Part shown: one piece after another, positions 44,479 to 52,878 of the stretch
How positions within the stretch are numbered: the first letter of the stretch is position 1
How the letters are laid out: every line of letters begins with the position of its first letter
DNA from: Fructilactobacillus sanfranciscensis DSM 20451
GTDB lineage: Bacteria > Bacillota > Bacilli > Lactobacillales > Lactobacillaceae
Length of the DNA: 64,000 nt
Assembly (NCBI RefSeq): GCF_001436035.1
Contig: NZ_AYYM01000003.1
Coordinates: 1 to 64,000 of the forward strand
Direction of reading: 5' to 3'
Made by a program: the position numbers and the translations under genes
The notes under the pieces: model-generated
Told to the model about the DNA's origin: nothing
The model's input: only the letters and a program-made list of their open reading frames with translations
Databases searched by the model: none

Positions 44479-45495
44479 ATGTTAACAAGAGCGGAGATTC
44501 AAAGATTCCCAAAAGCTGAACTACATTGTCATTTAGATGGGTCAATTAGACCCCATACATTACGTGAAATTGCACGAGGACAAGGAGAAATGGTCCACTT
44601 TAATCTAATGGAATTAACCCAAAAAATGGTGGTATCAGATGATGCCAAGGATTTAGCTGATTATTTACGTCCATTTGATTTTGTGTTGCAATATTTACAG
44701 ACAGAAGTTGCTTTAGAAAGAGCTGCTTATGATGTGATGGAACAAGCTTATCAAGATGGAGTAAAATACATCGAGATTAGATTTGCACCCACTCTTTCTA
44801 CCAAAAAAGGATTAACAATTGCCCAGACAATCAATGCTGTTGTTAAGGGAATTGCACGTGCAGAAGCAACTTATGATATTTATGGAAATCTTTTAGTTTG
44901 TGGAATGCGGACTGATCAAGAAGCAGAGGTTGCAAAAGTATTTGCTGAATCCAAAGATGTAAACGAAAAATTAGTGGGTGTCGATTTAGCTGGACCTGAA
45001 CAGGTAGGTTTTGTAGATATGTATAAAGCAGCTTTCCCGATGATTGTAGATGGTCAAAAAGTTCAGTTAACGCTTCATGCCGGTGAATGTGGCTGTGCTG
45101 ACAATGTTTTGGCCGCCATTCAAGCTGGTAGTGAACGAATTGGACATGGAATCGCTGCCATGGGTAACGAAACCATTGAAAAAGCAATGTTAGAAAAAGG
45201 GACTTGTATTGAAGGTTGTCCTACTAGTAACGTGCAAACTCATGCGCTTCCCAATCATGCTGCTTATCCTTTCCAACGGTGGTTAAAACAAGGTCAGGCA
45301 CTCTGTATTAATACAGATAATCGAACGGTTTCTGATACAACTTTAACAGAAGAATATTTCCAAATGGCTCATCATAATGACATGACTAAAGAGCAATTAC
45401 GTCAATGTAATTTAAATGCGATTAATCATTCGTTTGCTAATGAATCCATTAAAACAGAAGTTGCTGATTTAATTACTAACTTTGAAAGAGAATAA
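44479..45495 (+). CDS. add: Adenosine deaminase
   Basis: A 338-residue TIM-barrel deaminase that turns adenosine into inosine. Zinc ligands are in KAELHCHLDGSIR (two His), LTLHAGECG (the His plus the proton-shuttling Glu) and NTDNRTVSDTTLTEEY (Asp). GHGIAAM carries the catalytic His. All key residues are present and the length is normal. AGGAGG precedes ATG 44479. It is monocistronic with a downstream terminator. Confidence 0.95.
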   Translation: MLTRAEIQRFPKAELHCHLDGSIRPHTLREIARGQGEMVHFNLMELTQKMVVSDDAKDLADYLRPFDFVLQYLQTEVALERAAYDVMEQAYQDGVKYIEIRFAPTLSTKKGLTIAQTINAVVKGIARAEATYDIYGNLLVCGMRTDQEAEVAKVFAESKDVNEKLVGVDLAGPEQVGFVDMYKAAFPMIVDGQKVQLTLHAGECGCADNVLAAIQAGSERIGHGIAAMGNETIEKAMLEKGTCIEGCPTSNVQTHALPNHAAYPFQRWLKQGQALCINTDNRTVSDTTLTEEYFQMAHHNDMTKEQLRQCNLNAINHSFANESIKTEVADLITNFERE

Positions 45496-45532
45496 AAAAA
45501 TGTCCTATCGTTGAGATAGGGCATTTTTTAAT
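45496..45532. terminator. Bidirectional terminator
   Basis: AAAAAATGTCCTATC pairs with GATAGGGCATTTTTT over a short GTTGA loop, between add and the converging peptidase gene. Confidence 0.85.
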
Positions 45533-45539
45533 GAAATAT

Positions 45540-46451
45540 TTATTTGTTAAAAGTACCATTTTCCACTTCACGAATGAAAGTTGCTAAATGATCATAGTAA
45601 ACGGGTGCGTTATCAATCATGTGGTGGTGACCACCTTCAGGAGTTGAAACAAACTTGGCATTAGGAATCATTTCTGCCATTCGTTTACCAGTTTCCATTG
45701 GCATGGTTTCGTGTTCACCAAAAGTAACTAAGGTAGGCACTTTGATGTCTTTAAGATGATCGGTAAAGTTCCAGTCTTTTAACTTACCAGTAATGACAAA
45801 TTCATTGTCACCTTGGAAAGCGTTGTAAAGGGGAACACTCATTGTTTCTGTTAAATGAGCAATGGCAGCAGGTTTCTTACGATCAACGAATTGGTCGTTA
45901 AGTTTGCCAACCAATTCTTGATAACGGTCATTATCATAGTTGTTTTCAGCTTCACATTTTTTCATGTAAGTTAATTCATCAGGAGTTAAGGCTTTTTCTC
46001 TGATTTGGGCTAAATGATCAGTGTAGTCACCGATCCGATCAACCATTGATGAAATAATGGCACCTTTTAAATGATCACCATATTTAGCAGCATACATTTG
46101 GACTAAAGCGCCACCCCATGATTGACCAATGAGATAGAAATTATCCAAACCAAGTTTTTGACGAACTTCTTCTACTTCATCAACAAAGTATTCATAAGTT
46201 TCGATGTTTTTTGCTACAGCTGGATCATCCCAATCAGGAGTATCTGAGTACCATGAACCTAATTGATCGTACATATGAACTTGCACATCAAGTCCCTGTT
46301 TCTTGAGTTGTTTGGCAGTATCTTCCCAGTATTCGTGAGTTCCACCAGGTCCACCATGAAGAGCTAGAAGATGAATCTTTCCTTCACCTTGTGTGTTGGT
46401 CCATAAATGGTAGCCGTTATCTAATGTTAAAATTTTTGTTCCTTGCTTCAT
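45540..46451 (-). CDS. pepI: Proline iminopeptidase (alpha/beta hydrolase)
   Basis: A 303-residue peptidase of the S33 family that releases N-terminal proline. ALHGGPGGTHEYW is the family oxyanion-hole signature. The nucleophile Ser is in LIGQSWGGALVQ; the acid is near TFGEHETM and the His is in EGGHHHMIDN. The start is ATG 46451, because AGGTGG lies eight bases before it and only two before the alternative ATG. It is cytoplasmic, with no signal peptide. Confidence 0.9.
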   Translation of the reverse strand: MKQGTKILTLDNGYHLWTNTQGEGKIHLLALHGGPGGTHEYWEDTAKQLKKQGLDVQVHMYDQLGSWYSDTPDWDDPAVAKNIETYEYFVDEVEEVRQKLGLDNFYLIGQSWGGALVQMYAAKYGDHLKGAIISSMVDRIGDYTDHLAQIREKALTPDELTYMKKCEAENNYDNDRYQELVGKLNDQFVDRKKPAAIAHLTETMSVPLYNAFQGDNEFVITGKLKDWNFTDHLKDIKVPTLVTFGEHETMPMETGKRMAEMIPNAKFVSTPEGGHHHMIDNAPVYYDHLATFIREVENGTFNK

Positions 46452-46592
46452 AATCATTTCCACCTACTTATTAAATTTATTTCTATGATACCACTAAAGC
46501 GCATCGTGGTATCATAGAAATAGAAATAAACCCAAATTGTCTTTTGTTGAAAGCTCTATTATTATAGTAGAAAAAATTTATTAAGGAGCATT

Positions 46593-47726
46593 ATGAATTA
46601 TTTAACTGAAATTATTTTAGTTTTATTAGCAACTTTAATCAGTGGTGAATTAGCACTGCGCATCCAATTACCACGGGTCGTTGGCCAAATTGCAGCAGGA
46701 ATTATCTTGGGACCCTTACTTTTGAATCTAGTACATCTAGACCAGATGATTTCTAATTTTGCAGATTTAGGAATTATCATTTTAATGATGATTGCTGGAT
46801 TGGAATGCGATTTTAAAGAAGTCACAAAACATTTAAAAGCGGCTAGTATCATAGCTGTTAGTGGGGTGGTTTTACCGCTAACTGCTTTTTGGTGCTTAGG
46901 AATGGCATTACAACAAACTACCCAAGAAGCAATCTTATGGGGCGTTATTTTTTCAGCTACTTCTGTTTCAATAACGGTGGCTGTCTTACAGGAAATGGGG
47001 AAGTTAAAAACCACTGCAGGAGCAATCATTTTAGGAGCAGCTGTGGTTGATGATGTAATTTCGATTATCTTGTTGAGTGCTTTTTCTAGTATTTATACCA
47101 GTAAATCAACCAACTTATTGGTGATTATCGGGTTACAACTTATCTATGTTGCACTTGTTTACGTGATGTTTAAGTGGTTAGTACCTGAAATAATTAAAAT
47201 AGTGATCCATTTTCAAAGTCTCAGTTTAACGATTACAGTTGGCTTACTGATCTGTTTTGGAATGGCTGAATTAGCAGAACTTTGTCATTTAAGTTCTGTT
47301 TTAGGTGCCTTTGTTGCAGGAGTCAGTTTGGCAAGGACTCCTGTGAAACAAGATATTTCTAAGCAAATCGAAATTTTAGGTTCTTCATTTTTAATTCCAT
47401 TCTTTTTCGTTTCAATTGGTTTAGAACTAAAATTAATTACTAACTGGCACGGCGTTTTGATTGTTGTTTTAATGACTATAATTGCGGTTTTAACCAAATG
47501 GATTGGCTGTGGCGTTGGTGCCAAACTGTGCCAAATTGATCTTAAAGATGCCAACGTGATTGGGATTGGGATGATTTCGCGAGGAGAAATGGCCTTAATT
47601 GTGGCTCAAGTTGCGATTAGTAGCCACTTGCTTTCGTCAGAACTTTATTCAGAGATTATTTTAGTAATTATTTTGACGACCGTTATTTCACCAATTCTTT
47701 TAAAATATGTTCTTGTTAAGTGGTAA
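46593..47726 (+). CDS. CPA2-family sodium or potassium/proton antiporter
   Basis: A 377-residue membrane protein with about 12 segments. The signature is in place: PRVVGQIAAGIILGPL at the second segment, GLECDFKEVTKHLK after the third, and GAAVVDDVISIILL with the paired Asp of the ion site (near residue 155). It exchanges cations for protons and helps pH or salt homeostasis; NapA-type antiporters fit best by length. No C-terminal RCK or TrkA domain is present. AAGGAGC lies before ATG 46593. Confidence 0.88.
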   Translation: MNYLTEIILVLLATLISGELALRIQLPRVVGQIAAGIILGPLLLNLVHLDQMISNFADLGIIILMMIAGLECDFKEVTKHLKAASIIAVSGVVLPLTAFWCLGMALQQTTQEAILWGVIFSATSVSITVAVLQEMGKLKTTAGAIILGAAVVDDVISIILLSAFSSIYTSKSTNLLVIIGLQLIYVALVYVMFKWLVPEIIKIVIHFQSLSLTITVGLLICFGMAELAELCHLSSVLGAFVAGVSLARTPVKQDISKQIEILGSSFLIPFFFVSIGLELKLITNWHGVLIVVLMTIIAVLTKWIGCGVGAKLCQIDLKDANVIGIGMISRGEMALIVAQVAISSHLLSSELYSEIILVIILTTVISPILLKYVLVKW

Positions 47727-47785
47727 TCGAGAGTAATTACGGTTCAATAAAGAGAAACATTTAATTAATGCAAGGGGGAATTAAA

Positions 47786-48352
47786 ATGCGAGAAAATCAA
47801 CGGGTAATTGTGTTGACTGGGGCTGCCGGAACCGGCAAAACCACGGTTCAAAATTATTTGAAACAAGCTTATCAAATTCCATCAATTATTACGCATACTA
47901 CTCGCTCAGCTCGTACCGGTGAACAAAGTGGAGTTGATTATTACTTTGAAAATAAGGCTAGTTTTGACCAACTTCACTTGCTAGAATCTGTTCAATACGC
48001 TGACAATCGTTATGGTTCTTCTTGGGAAGGAATTAATAAAGCCCTTCAAGAACATCAATTTGCCAGTATTGTTTTAGATACTGCCGGGGCGATTACTTAC
48101 CAAAAACAGTTAGGTGAAAAAGCTAAAATTATCTTTTTGGCAGTTGATAATCAATGTGAAATCAAAACCAGAATGCTTAAGCGCGGCGATCGGTTAGCTG
48201 ATGTAGAAAAAAGAATGCAAAGTAAAGAAGTTAATCGTGATTTGAATTTACCAAGTGAATTACAAGGACATGCGACAATCATTGAAAATGAAAATTGGCA
48301 AAAAACAAAACAATCGATTGATCAAATTATCAAAAAATTAAGTAATGATTAA
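47786..48352 (+). CDS. Guanylate kinase-like P-loop protein
   Basis: A 188-residue protein with an altered P-loop (LTGAAGTGKTT) and a GMP-kinase core (THTTRSARTGEQSGVDYYF, the guanylate-binding loop). The opening MRENQRVIVL is shorter than in the housekeeping gmk, and the helical lid is present but divergent, so this is probably a paralogue rather than the essential guanylate kinase. ATG 47786 follows AAGGGGG; the in-frame start at 47768 precedes it. It may share a transcript with the antiporter gene 60 bases upstream. Confidence 0.75.
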   Translation: MRENQRVIVLTGAAGTGKTTVQNYLKQAYQIPSIITHTTRSARTGEQSGVDYYFENKASFDQLHLLESVQYADNRYGSSWEGINKALQEHQFASIVLDTAGAITYQKQLGEKAKIIFLAVDNQCEIKTRMLKRGDRLADVEKRMQSKEVNRDLNLPSELQGHATIIENENWQKTKQSIDQIIKKLSND

Positions 48353-48408
48353 CCCTTTTTTAAGTTTAAGGGACAATAATAAGAAGATTAAGGAAAGGGG
48401 ATAATTTT

Positions 48409-48924
48409 ATGAAGAGAGTTCCACCATTGTTAACACCATTTGCAATTTTAACAATTTGTTTAGCCCTTGGTGCAACTAATGTTGTAACTAATACGGTGAC
48501 CCATACCCAAGAAGGAGCCAAAGTTACTAACACAAATGTTCCAGCTAAAACGGATCCAAAGCAAGATACCCCCGATGATCAAAATAAAGACACAAATCAA
48601 ACTAAAGATACCGATAAAACAGACGATACTAATAAAACAGACGATATTAATAAAACAGCGGATGACAGTAAAAAAACAGATTCTAATTCTACTACTCCAA
48701 ACGCTGATAGCAATAAAAATAATACAACTGATAATAAAACAAATAATAATAGTTCTGATAATAGTCAAAAAACGGGAACAGATGGCTCAAATACATCAAA
48801 TTCTAACAATAGCGGGACTAATTCTAATGCAACGGGTGGGAATGATAGTAGTAAACCAGCAGCAAACAATGATAGTTCAACTACGAATCCTGCGTCTACA
48901 CCAACTTCAGGAGGTAATCAATAA
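48409..48924 (+). CDS. Secreted Asn/Asp/Thr-rich low-complexity protein
   Basis: A 171-residue protein. A hydrophobic segment (about 8-30, LLTPFAILTICLALGATNVV) serves as signal peptide or anchor. The rest is low-complexity and hydrophilic, with near-repeats such as DKTDD, NKTDD and NKTAD from near residue 67 (18-base repeats in DNA, near 48613-48660). No Cys, LPxTG or other anchor is seen. It is likely an extended extracellular or wall-spanning protein; function unknown. It overlaps the next gene by one base (TAATG), so their translation is coupled. Confidence 0.75.
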   Translation: MKRVPPLLTPFAILTICLALGATNVVTNTVTHTQEGAKVTNTNVPAKTDPKQDTPDDQNKDTNQTKDTDKTDDTNKTDDINKTADDSKKTDSNSTTPNADSNKNNTTDNKTNNNSSDNSQKTGTDGSNTSNSNNSGTNSNATGGNDSSKPAANNDSSTTNPASTPTSGGNQ

Positions 48925-49721
48925 TGTTTAGTATTTTAGGTGGACTTAATTCTTGGTTATCTTGTATTAGTATTGAAGCGAAAACCAAGGCCCGCATTTA
49001 TACGATTTTAGGGTTCTTTGGTTGGCTTTATATGATTTACATCACTTATCGGTTTTTAACCAATCAAGTATATACCCGAGGACTTTTAATGTTTGGTGTA
49101 ACAGTCTTATTAGGTTATTTTCTTTATTTGAACTTTATTTATTATTTTACTAATAAAAGTTCAAAATTTGATATTACGCCAATTATTAATAAGACGCTTC
49201 ACATTCAACCTAAAGAAGTAACTAACTCAACAAAACGATATCGGGATATTCCTGCTAATGGATTATTTGATGAACGACGGACAATGCCTGCTAAATTAAC
49301 TAGTGACACCACTCAACAAGTTGCCATTAATGATTTAGCAGTGCAAATGATAAAAGAAAATTTAGTTAAAGATGATTATAATGGATTAGATCAACATCAA
49401 ATTAAGGTTGCTTTAAGAGAAAATGATAAACCACTTTATGCCATTGGTGATGGGACAATTATTCCATACTTCTCTATGAAAAAGGTTAATGGACAATATG
49501 TTGTTTATGCTGGAATTAATGAACCAAATGCAAAAGCAGTTGGTCACCTTAAAACAGTGGGGCTACAGTCAATAAAACAGATTGATTCAACCGAAATTAA
49601 TTTATATTTAGCAGCTGCCTATTTAACTGGTGGTAAATATAAAATTAAAGGGCGTAACGGTATCATCGAAACTGATGATAATTATCATGTTGAAGTTCAA
49701 GTGGCTTACACGAAAAAATAA
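48924..49721 (+). CDS. Membrane protein with a C-terminal soluble domain, probably DUF6681
   Basis: A 265-residue protein. Two membrane segments (about 24-44 and 53-75) form a hairpin close to the N-terminus, and about 180 soluble residues follow (GDGTIIPYFSMKKVNGQYVVYAGINEPNAKAVG...). The opening MFSILGGLNSWLSCISIEAK and the layout recall lactobacillar DUF6681, but I recall this from memory only. It is translationally coupled to the secreted protein upstream and ends at a terminator. Function unknown. Confidence 0.7.
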   Translation: MFSILGGLNSWLSCISIEAKTKARIYTILGFFGWLYMIYITYRFLTNQVYTRGLLMFGVTVLLGYFLYLNFIYYFTNKSSKFDITPIINKTLHIQPKEVTNSTKRYRDIPANGLFDERRTMPAKLTSDTTQQVAINDLAVQMIKENLVKDDYNGLDQHQIKVALRENDKPLYAIGDGTIIPYFSMKKVNGQYVVYAGINEPNAKAVGHLKTVGLQSIKQIDSTEINLYLAAAYLTGGKYKIKGRNGIIETDDNYHVEVQVAYTKK

Positions 49722-49752
49722 AAAGAAACCGAAAATTTTCGGTTTCTTTTTA
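49719..49752. terminator. Bidirectional terminator
   Basis: AAAAAGAAACCGAAAA pairs perfectly with TTTTCGGTTTCTTTTT. It lies between the DUF6681-like gene and a small minus-strand gene. Confidence 0.9.
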
Positions 49753-49753
49753 A

Positions 49754-49900
49754 TTAGAGCATGTTAATTTGTCTAACAATTTCAGCTTTGTTTTCACTTA
49801 CTTTTTGTTGTTGCTTTTCGGTGTAAAGTTTCAATCCTAACATTGCGATAAAGATAAGAATGAAGGCAATCCACACGATGCGTTTTCGTTTTTTTTGCAT
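49754..49900 (-). CDS. Small single-pass membrane protein, 48 residues
   Basis: A short gene on the minus strand. ATG 49900 is preceded by AAGGAG and reads MQKKRKRIVWIAFILIFIAM, then a short polar tail rich in Gln, Lys and Glu (TEKQQQKVSENKAEIVRQ). It has one hydrophobic segment (about 9-22) after a basic N-terminus, so it would insert with the tail outside. I do not recognise it. The terminator at 49719-49752 sits directly at its 3' end. Confidence 0.65.
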   Translation of the reverse strand: MQKKRKRIVWIAFILIFIAMLGLKLYTEKQQQKVSENKAEIVRQINML

Positions 49901-50026
49901 AAAAATTACACTCCTTTTTTTAATTGTATCATGGAATTTTGAATCGTAATTAGTTGACTGACAAAAAAATAGTTGTTACGATGGGTCTAGTTGAATTAAG
50001 GAATTTTTAATAAAAAACAATGGGAA

Positions 50027-50386
50027 GTGTCCCACCACCAAACCGAAATGATTTGATAGCAAAAGCTAACCTCGGAAGAATATGCGGTTGAAGTGTCCCA
50101 CCACCAAACCAAAATGATTTGATAGCAAAAGCTAACCTCGGAAGAATATGCGGTTGAAGTGTCCCACCACCAAACCAAAATGATTTGATAGGAAAAGCTA
50201 ACCTCGGAAGAATATGCGGTTGAAGTGTCCCACCACCAAACCAAAATGATTTGATAGGAAAAGCTAACCTCGGAAGAATATGCGGTTGAAGTGTCCCACC
50301 ACCAAACCAAAATGATTTGATAGGAAAAGCTAACCTCGGAAGAATATGCGGTTGAAGTGTCCCACCACCAAACCAAAATGATTTGA
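50027..50386. repeat. Five 66-bp tandem repeats plus a partial sixth copy
   Basis: The unit starting GTGTCCCACCACCAAACC recurs at 50027, 50093, 50159, 50225, 50291 and 50357, a period of exactly 66 bases. The sixth copy is cut after about 30 bases. Copies are almost identical: copy 1 has AACCGAAATG where the others have AACCAAAATG, and copies 1-2 read GATAGC where later ones read GATAGG. There are no spacers, so it is not CRISPR. The unit is a multiple of three, which leaves long open frames on the minus strand that are artefacts. It ends 22 bases before the permease ribosome site. Confidence 0.9.
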
Positions 50387-50401
50387 TAGGGGACATTTTT
50401 T
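50356..50401 (+). promoter_or_regulatory. Terminator-like hairpin (putative attenuator) at the permease leader
   Basis: GTGTCCC of the last repeat (50357-50363) can pair with GGGGACA (50389-50395), which is followed by six T residues. This is a terminator-like hairpin with a 25-base loop, 21 bases before ATG 50423. Only the last repeat has the partner arm; the five earlier GTGTCCC copies could compete for it. No recognised riboswitch or T-box is present, so regulation by attenuation is an inference. Confidence 0.6.
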
Positions 50402-50422
50402 ATTTGAGAAAGGTGATGTACT

Positions 50423-51796
50423 ATGACTGAAAAGAATCAAACAAATGATCAAGATTTGTCACGAGGCTTAACTTCTCGTCACGTTCAGATGATTGCGATT
50501 GGAGGAGCCATTGGAACTGGATTGTTCTTGGGTTCAGGAACTGCAATTAAATCGGCTGGGCCAGCGTTAATCCTTGCTTACTTGATTACAGGTATTTTTT
50601 CTTACCTAATGATGCGTGCAGTTGGTGGATTATTACTTTCCAATACTAAGTTACATTCATTTATTGACTTTGTACGTGAATATTTAGGTAACAAATGGGA
50701 ATTTGCAATTGGTTGGGCTTATTGGTTAAGTTGGGCCAGTTTAGCAATGGCTGATTTGACAGCTTCCGGAATTTACTTAAGATATTGGTTCCCCCAATTA
50801 CCACAATGGGTTACGCCATTAATTGTGGTTGCTATTTTGGTAACTTTTAACTTAATTAATGTGGCCTGGTTCGGAGAATTAGAATCTGCATTCTCAAGTA
50901 TTAAAATTTTTGCTATTTTAGCATTAATTGTTGCTGGAGTTGGGATGATTGTATTCGGCTTCCATACTCAAGGTAATACAGCATCATTATCTAACTTAGT
51001 TAGTCACGGTGGCTTCTTTGCTACTGGTGGACTTGGTTTTATCTTGGCATTTCCAATGGTAATTTTTGCCTTTACTGGAATTGAAATGGTTGGTCTAACA
51101 GCCGGTGAAACAAAGAGCCCCGAAAAGGACATTCCAAAGTCGATTAACTCAGTTCCGCTTAGAATTTTACTATTTTATGTTGGATCAATGATTGTAATTA
51201 TGTCAGTTTATCCTTGGAATAAAATTGATGCTTCTACATCACCATTTGTACAAGTGTTCTCAGGTTTAGGAATTAGCTTTGCGGCTAATTTAATTAACTT
51301 TGTTGTTTTAACATCTGCTTTATCAGCTGCTAATTCAGCAATCTTCTCAACTTCAAGAACTCTTTACATTTTAGGTAATAATGGTCATGCACCAAAATCA
51401 TTTAGTAAGCTTTCTAAGGCAAACGTACCTTATGTTGGAATTTTAGTTTCTGCATTTTTATTCCTAGGAATTGTCTTATTAAATTACTTTTATCCAAGTA
51501 AGATTTTCGTCTTGATTACAGGAGTTGCTACAATTAGTTTTATTTTCGTTTGGATTATCATTATGTTAACTCATATCCAATACAAGCGGAAAAATCCTAA
51601 TCCAGCTGACACCTTTAAGATGCCATTCTTCCCTGGATCAAGTTATTTAACCATTTTATTCTACTTAGCAGTCTTAGTTGTTTTACTTTTCAATGCAGAA
51701 ACAAGAATTTCTGTGATTGCAACGGTAATTTTCTTTGCTACCATGATTATTGGTTATATAGTTTGGGAACGTAAGAATAAAAAAGAACTTAAATAA
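50423..51796 (+). CDS. Amino-acid permease, AAT family (APC superfamily)
   Basis: A 457-residue permease with about 12 membrane segments. The opening LTSRHVQMIAIGGAIGTGLFLGSG is typical of the AAT group (AnsP, AroP, GabP and CycA types) and GETKSPEKDIPKSINSVPLRIL is the conserved loop after segment 6. Segment 3 has the WAYWLSWASLAMADLTA form seen in this group. The substrate is not readable. AAAGGTGATG precedes ATG 50423. The 66-bp repeat leader directly upstream suggests special control. Confidence 0.9.
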   Translation: MTEKNQTNDQDLSRGLTSRHVQMIAIGGAIGTGLFLGSGTAIKSAGPALILAYLITGIFSYLMMRAVGGLLLSNTKLHSFIDFVREYLGNKWEFAIGWAYWLSWASLAMADLTASGIYLRYWFPQLPQWVTPLIVVAILVTFNLINVAWFGELESAFSSIKIFAILALIVAGVGMIVFGFHTQGNTASLSNLVSHGGFFATGGLGFILAFPMVIFAFTGIEMVGLTAGETKSPEKDIPKSINSVPLRILLFYVGSMIVIMSVYPWNKIDASTSPFVQVFSGLGISFAANLINFVVLTSALSAANSAIFSTSRTLYILGNNGHAPKSFSKLSKANVPYVGILVSAFLFLGIVLLNYFYPSKIFVLITGVATISFIFVWIIIMLTHIQYKRKNPNPADTFKMPFFPGSSYLTILFYLAVLVVLLFNAETRISVIATVIFFATMIIGYIVWERKNKKELK

Positions 51797-51802
51797 TTAA
51801 TT

Positions 51803-51842
51803 GAAAAGACCACTAGTCGAAGCCGATTAGTGGTCTTTTTTG
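51803..51842 (+). terminator. Rho-independent terminator
   Basis: AAAAGACCACTAGTC pairs with GATTAGTGGTCTTTT over a short loop and ends in a T-run, just after the permease gene. Confidence 0.85.
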
Positions 51843-51896
51843 CTCTAATCAACTATACTTTTAATTACTATTAGTTAGTGAATGGAGAATGAATTA

Positions 51897-52841
51897 ATGA
51901 AAAATCGTGTCGCTGAAATTTTAAATACTAAATATCCCTTGATTCAAGCGCCTTTGAATTGGTTAACTGATGCAGAATTTGTAGCAGCAGTTTCTAATGC
52001 AGGTGGGCTTGGCAGTTTTGGCCCTAATGCTGGGCGTGATTCTTTGGAACAAGATTCAATGAAGGTGATGCGAGAACAAATTCGCAAAGCCCAACAATTA
52101 ACAAATCGTCCATTTGCGATGACGATTGGGTTAAACCCACAAGGTAAAGACCAAACCTATGCTCACAAAATTTTGGATAATTCTTTGGCCGAAAATGTCA
52201 ATTACTTTATCGTTGGTGGAGAACCTGATGAAGAGATTTATCGACAAATTAAAGCATCAGGAGCCGTGTTAATTGCGAGAAGTTATAATCCAACTCCAGC
52301 AGAAGCTCAACTTCAAGAGCATTTGGGTGCTGATTTGATTGTGGCAACGGGTTATGACGAAGGTGGTGTGATTCCAACCAAGGGAAACGGAACTTTTACC
52401 ACAATTCCAAGGATTGTTGACGCTGTTTCAGTTCCAGTATTGGCAGCTGGTGGAATCACCGACGTACGTGGTGTACGAGCTGCTCGGGCTTTAGGTGCTG
52501 AAGGATTTTATATTGGAAGTCGCTTTATTGTGACTAAAGAAAATCGGACAGCTGAGAACGCCAAAGTTAAGATTATCAGTTCAACAGTAGAAGATATGGT
52601 TTTAGTTGCTCCTCAACAACGTTCAATTCGAAATGCAAAAATGGATGAATTAGCTAAACGATTTGCAGATGGTGATCATGATACATTTGCGGAAACGCGT
52701 AAAATGGGTGGAACACGTACGGCGATGTTAGAGGGAAAACTAGAAGATGGTGAAATTTCAATTAATACTGGAATTGACCTTATTCAGGATCAACCGAGTG
52801 TCGCTGAATTAGTTCAACGATTAATGCAAGACTATCAATAA
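51897..52841 (+). CDS. NAD(P)H-dependent flavin oxidoreductase, nitronate monooxygenase type
   Basis: A 314-residue FMN TIM barrel. YPLIQAPLNWLTDAEFVAAVSNAGGLGSFG opens with the family motif; VLAAGGITDVRGVRAARALGAEGFYIGSRF near residues 180-210 is the FMN-phosphate site. It resembles nitronate monooxygenase and FabK-type enoyl reductases; no fatty-acid genes lie nearby, so the first is more likely. The start chosen is ATG 51897, because the GGAG at 51884-51887 lies between it and the in-frame ATG at 51882. Confidence 0.85.
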   Translation: MKNRVAEILNTKYPLIQAPLNWLTDAEFVAAVSNAGGLGSFGPNAGRDSLEQDSMKVMREQIRKAQQLTNRPFAMTIGLNPQGKDQTYAHKILDNSLAENVNYFIVGGEPDEEIYRQIKASGAVLIARSYNPTPAEAQLQEHLGADLIVATGYDEGGVIPTKGNGTFTTIPRIVDAVSVPVLAAGGITDVRGVRAARALGAEGFYIGSRFIVTKENRTAENAKVKIISSTVEDMVLVAPQQRSIRNAKMDELAKRFADGDHDTFAETRKMGGTRTAMLEGKLEDGEISINTGIDLIQDQPSVAELVQRLMQDYQ

Positions 52842-52843
52842 AC

Positions 52844-52876
52844 AAAAAAGGATCTCAGTTTTCTGAGATCCTTTTG
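52844..52876. terminator. Bidirectional terminator
   Basis: AAAAGGATCTCAG pairs perfectly with CTGAGATCCTTTT over a TTTT loop, between the oxidoreductase and the converging permease. Confidence 0.9.
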
Positions 52877-52878
52877 CA

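Noticed and set aside
48460..48931. Ile-rich frames in both directions over the secreted-protein gene
   Set aside because: They are shadows of the low-complexity Asn/Lys/Thr codons.
50027..50386. Possible CRISPR array
   Set aside because: Copies abut exactly every 66 bases with no unique spacers and no cas genes nearby.
49996..50396. Long Trp-rich open frames on the minus strand across the 66-bp repeats
   Set aside because: The frames exist because 66 is a multiple of three and the unit has no stop in those frames. They have no ribosome site and repeat a 22-residue pattern, so I read them as noncoding.
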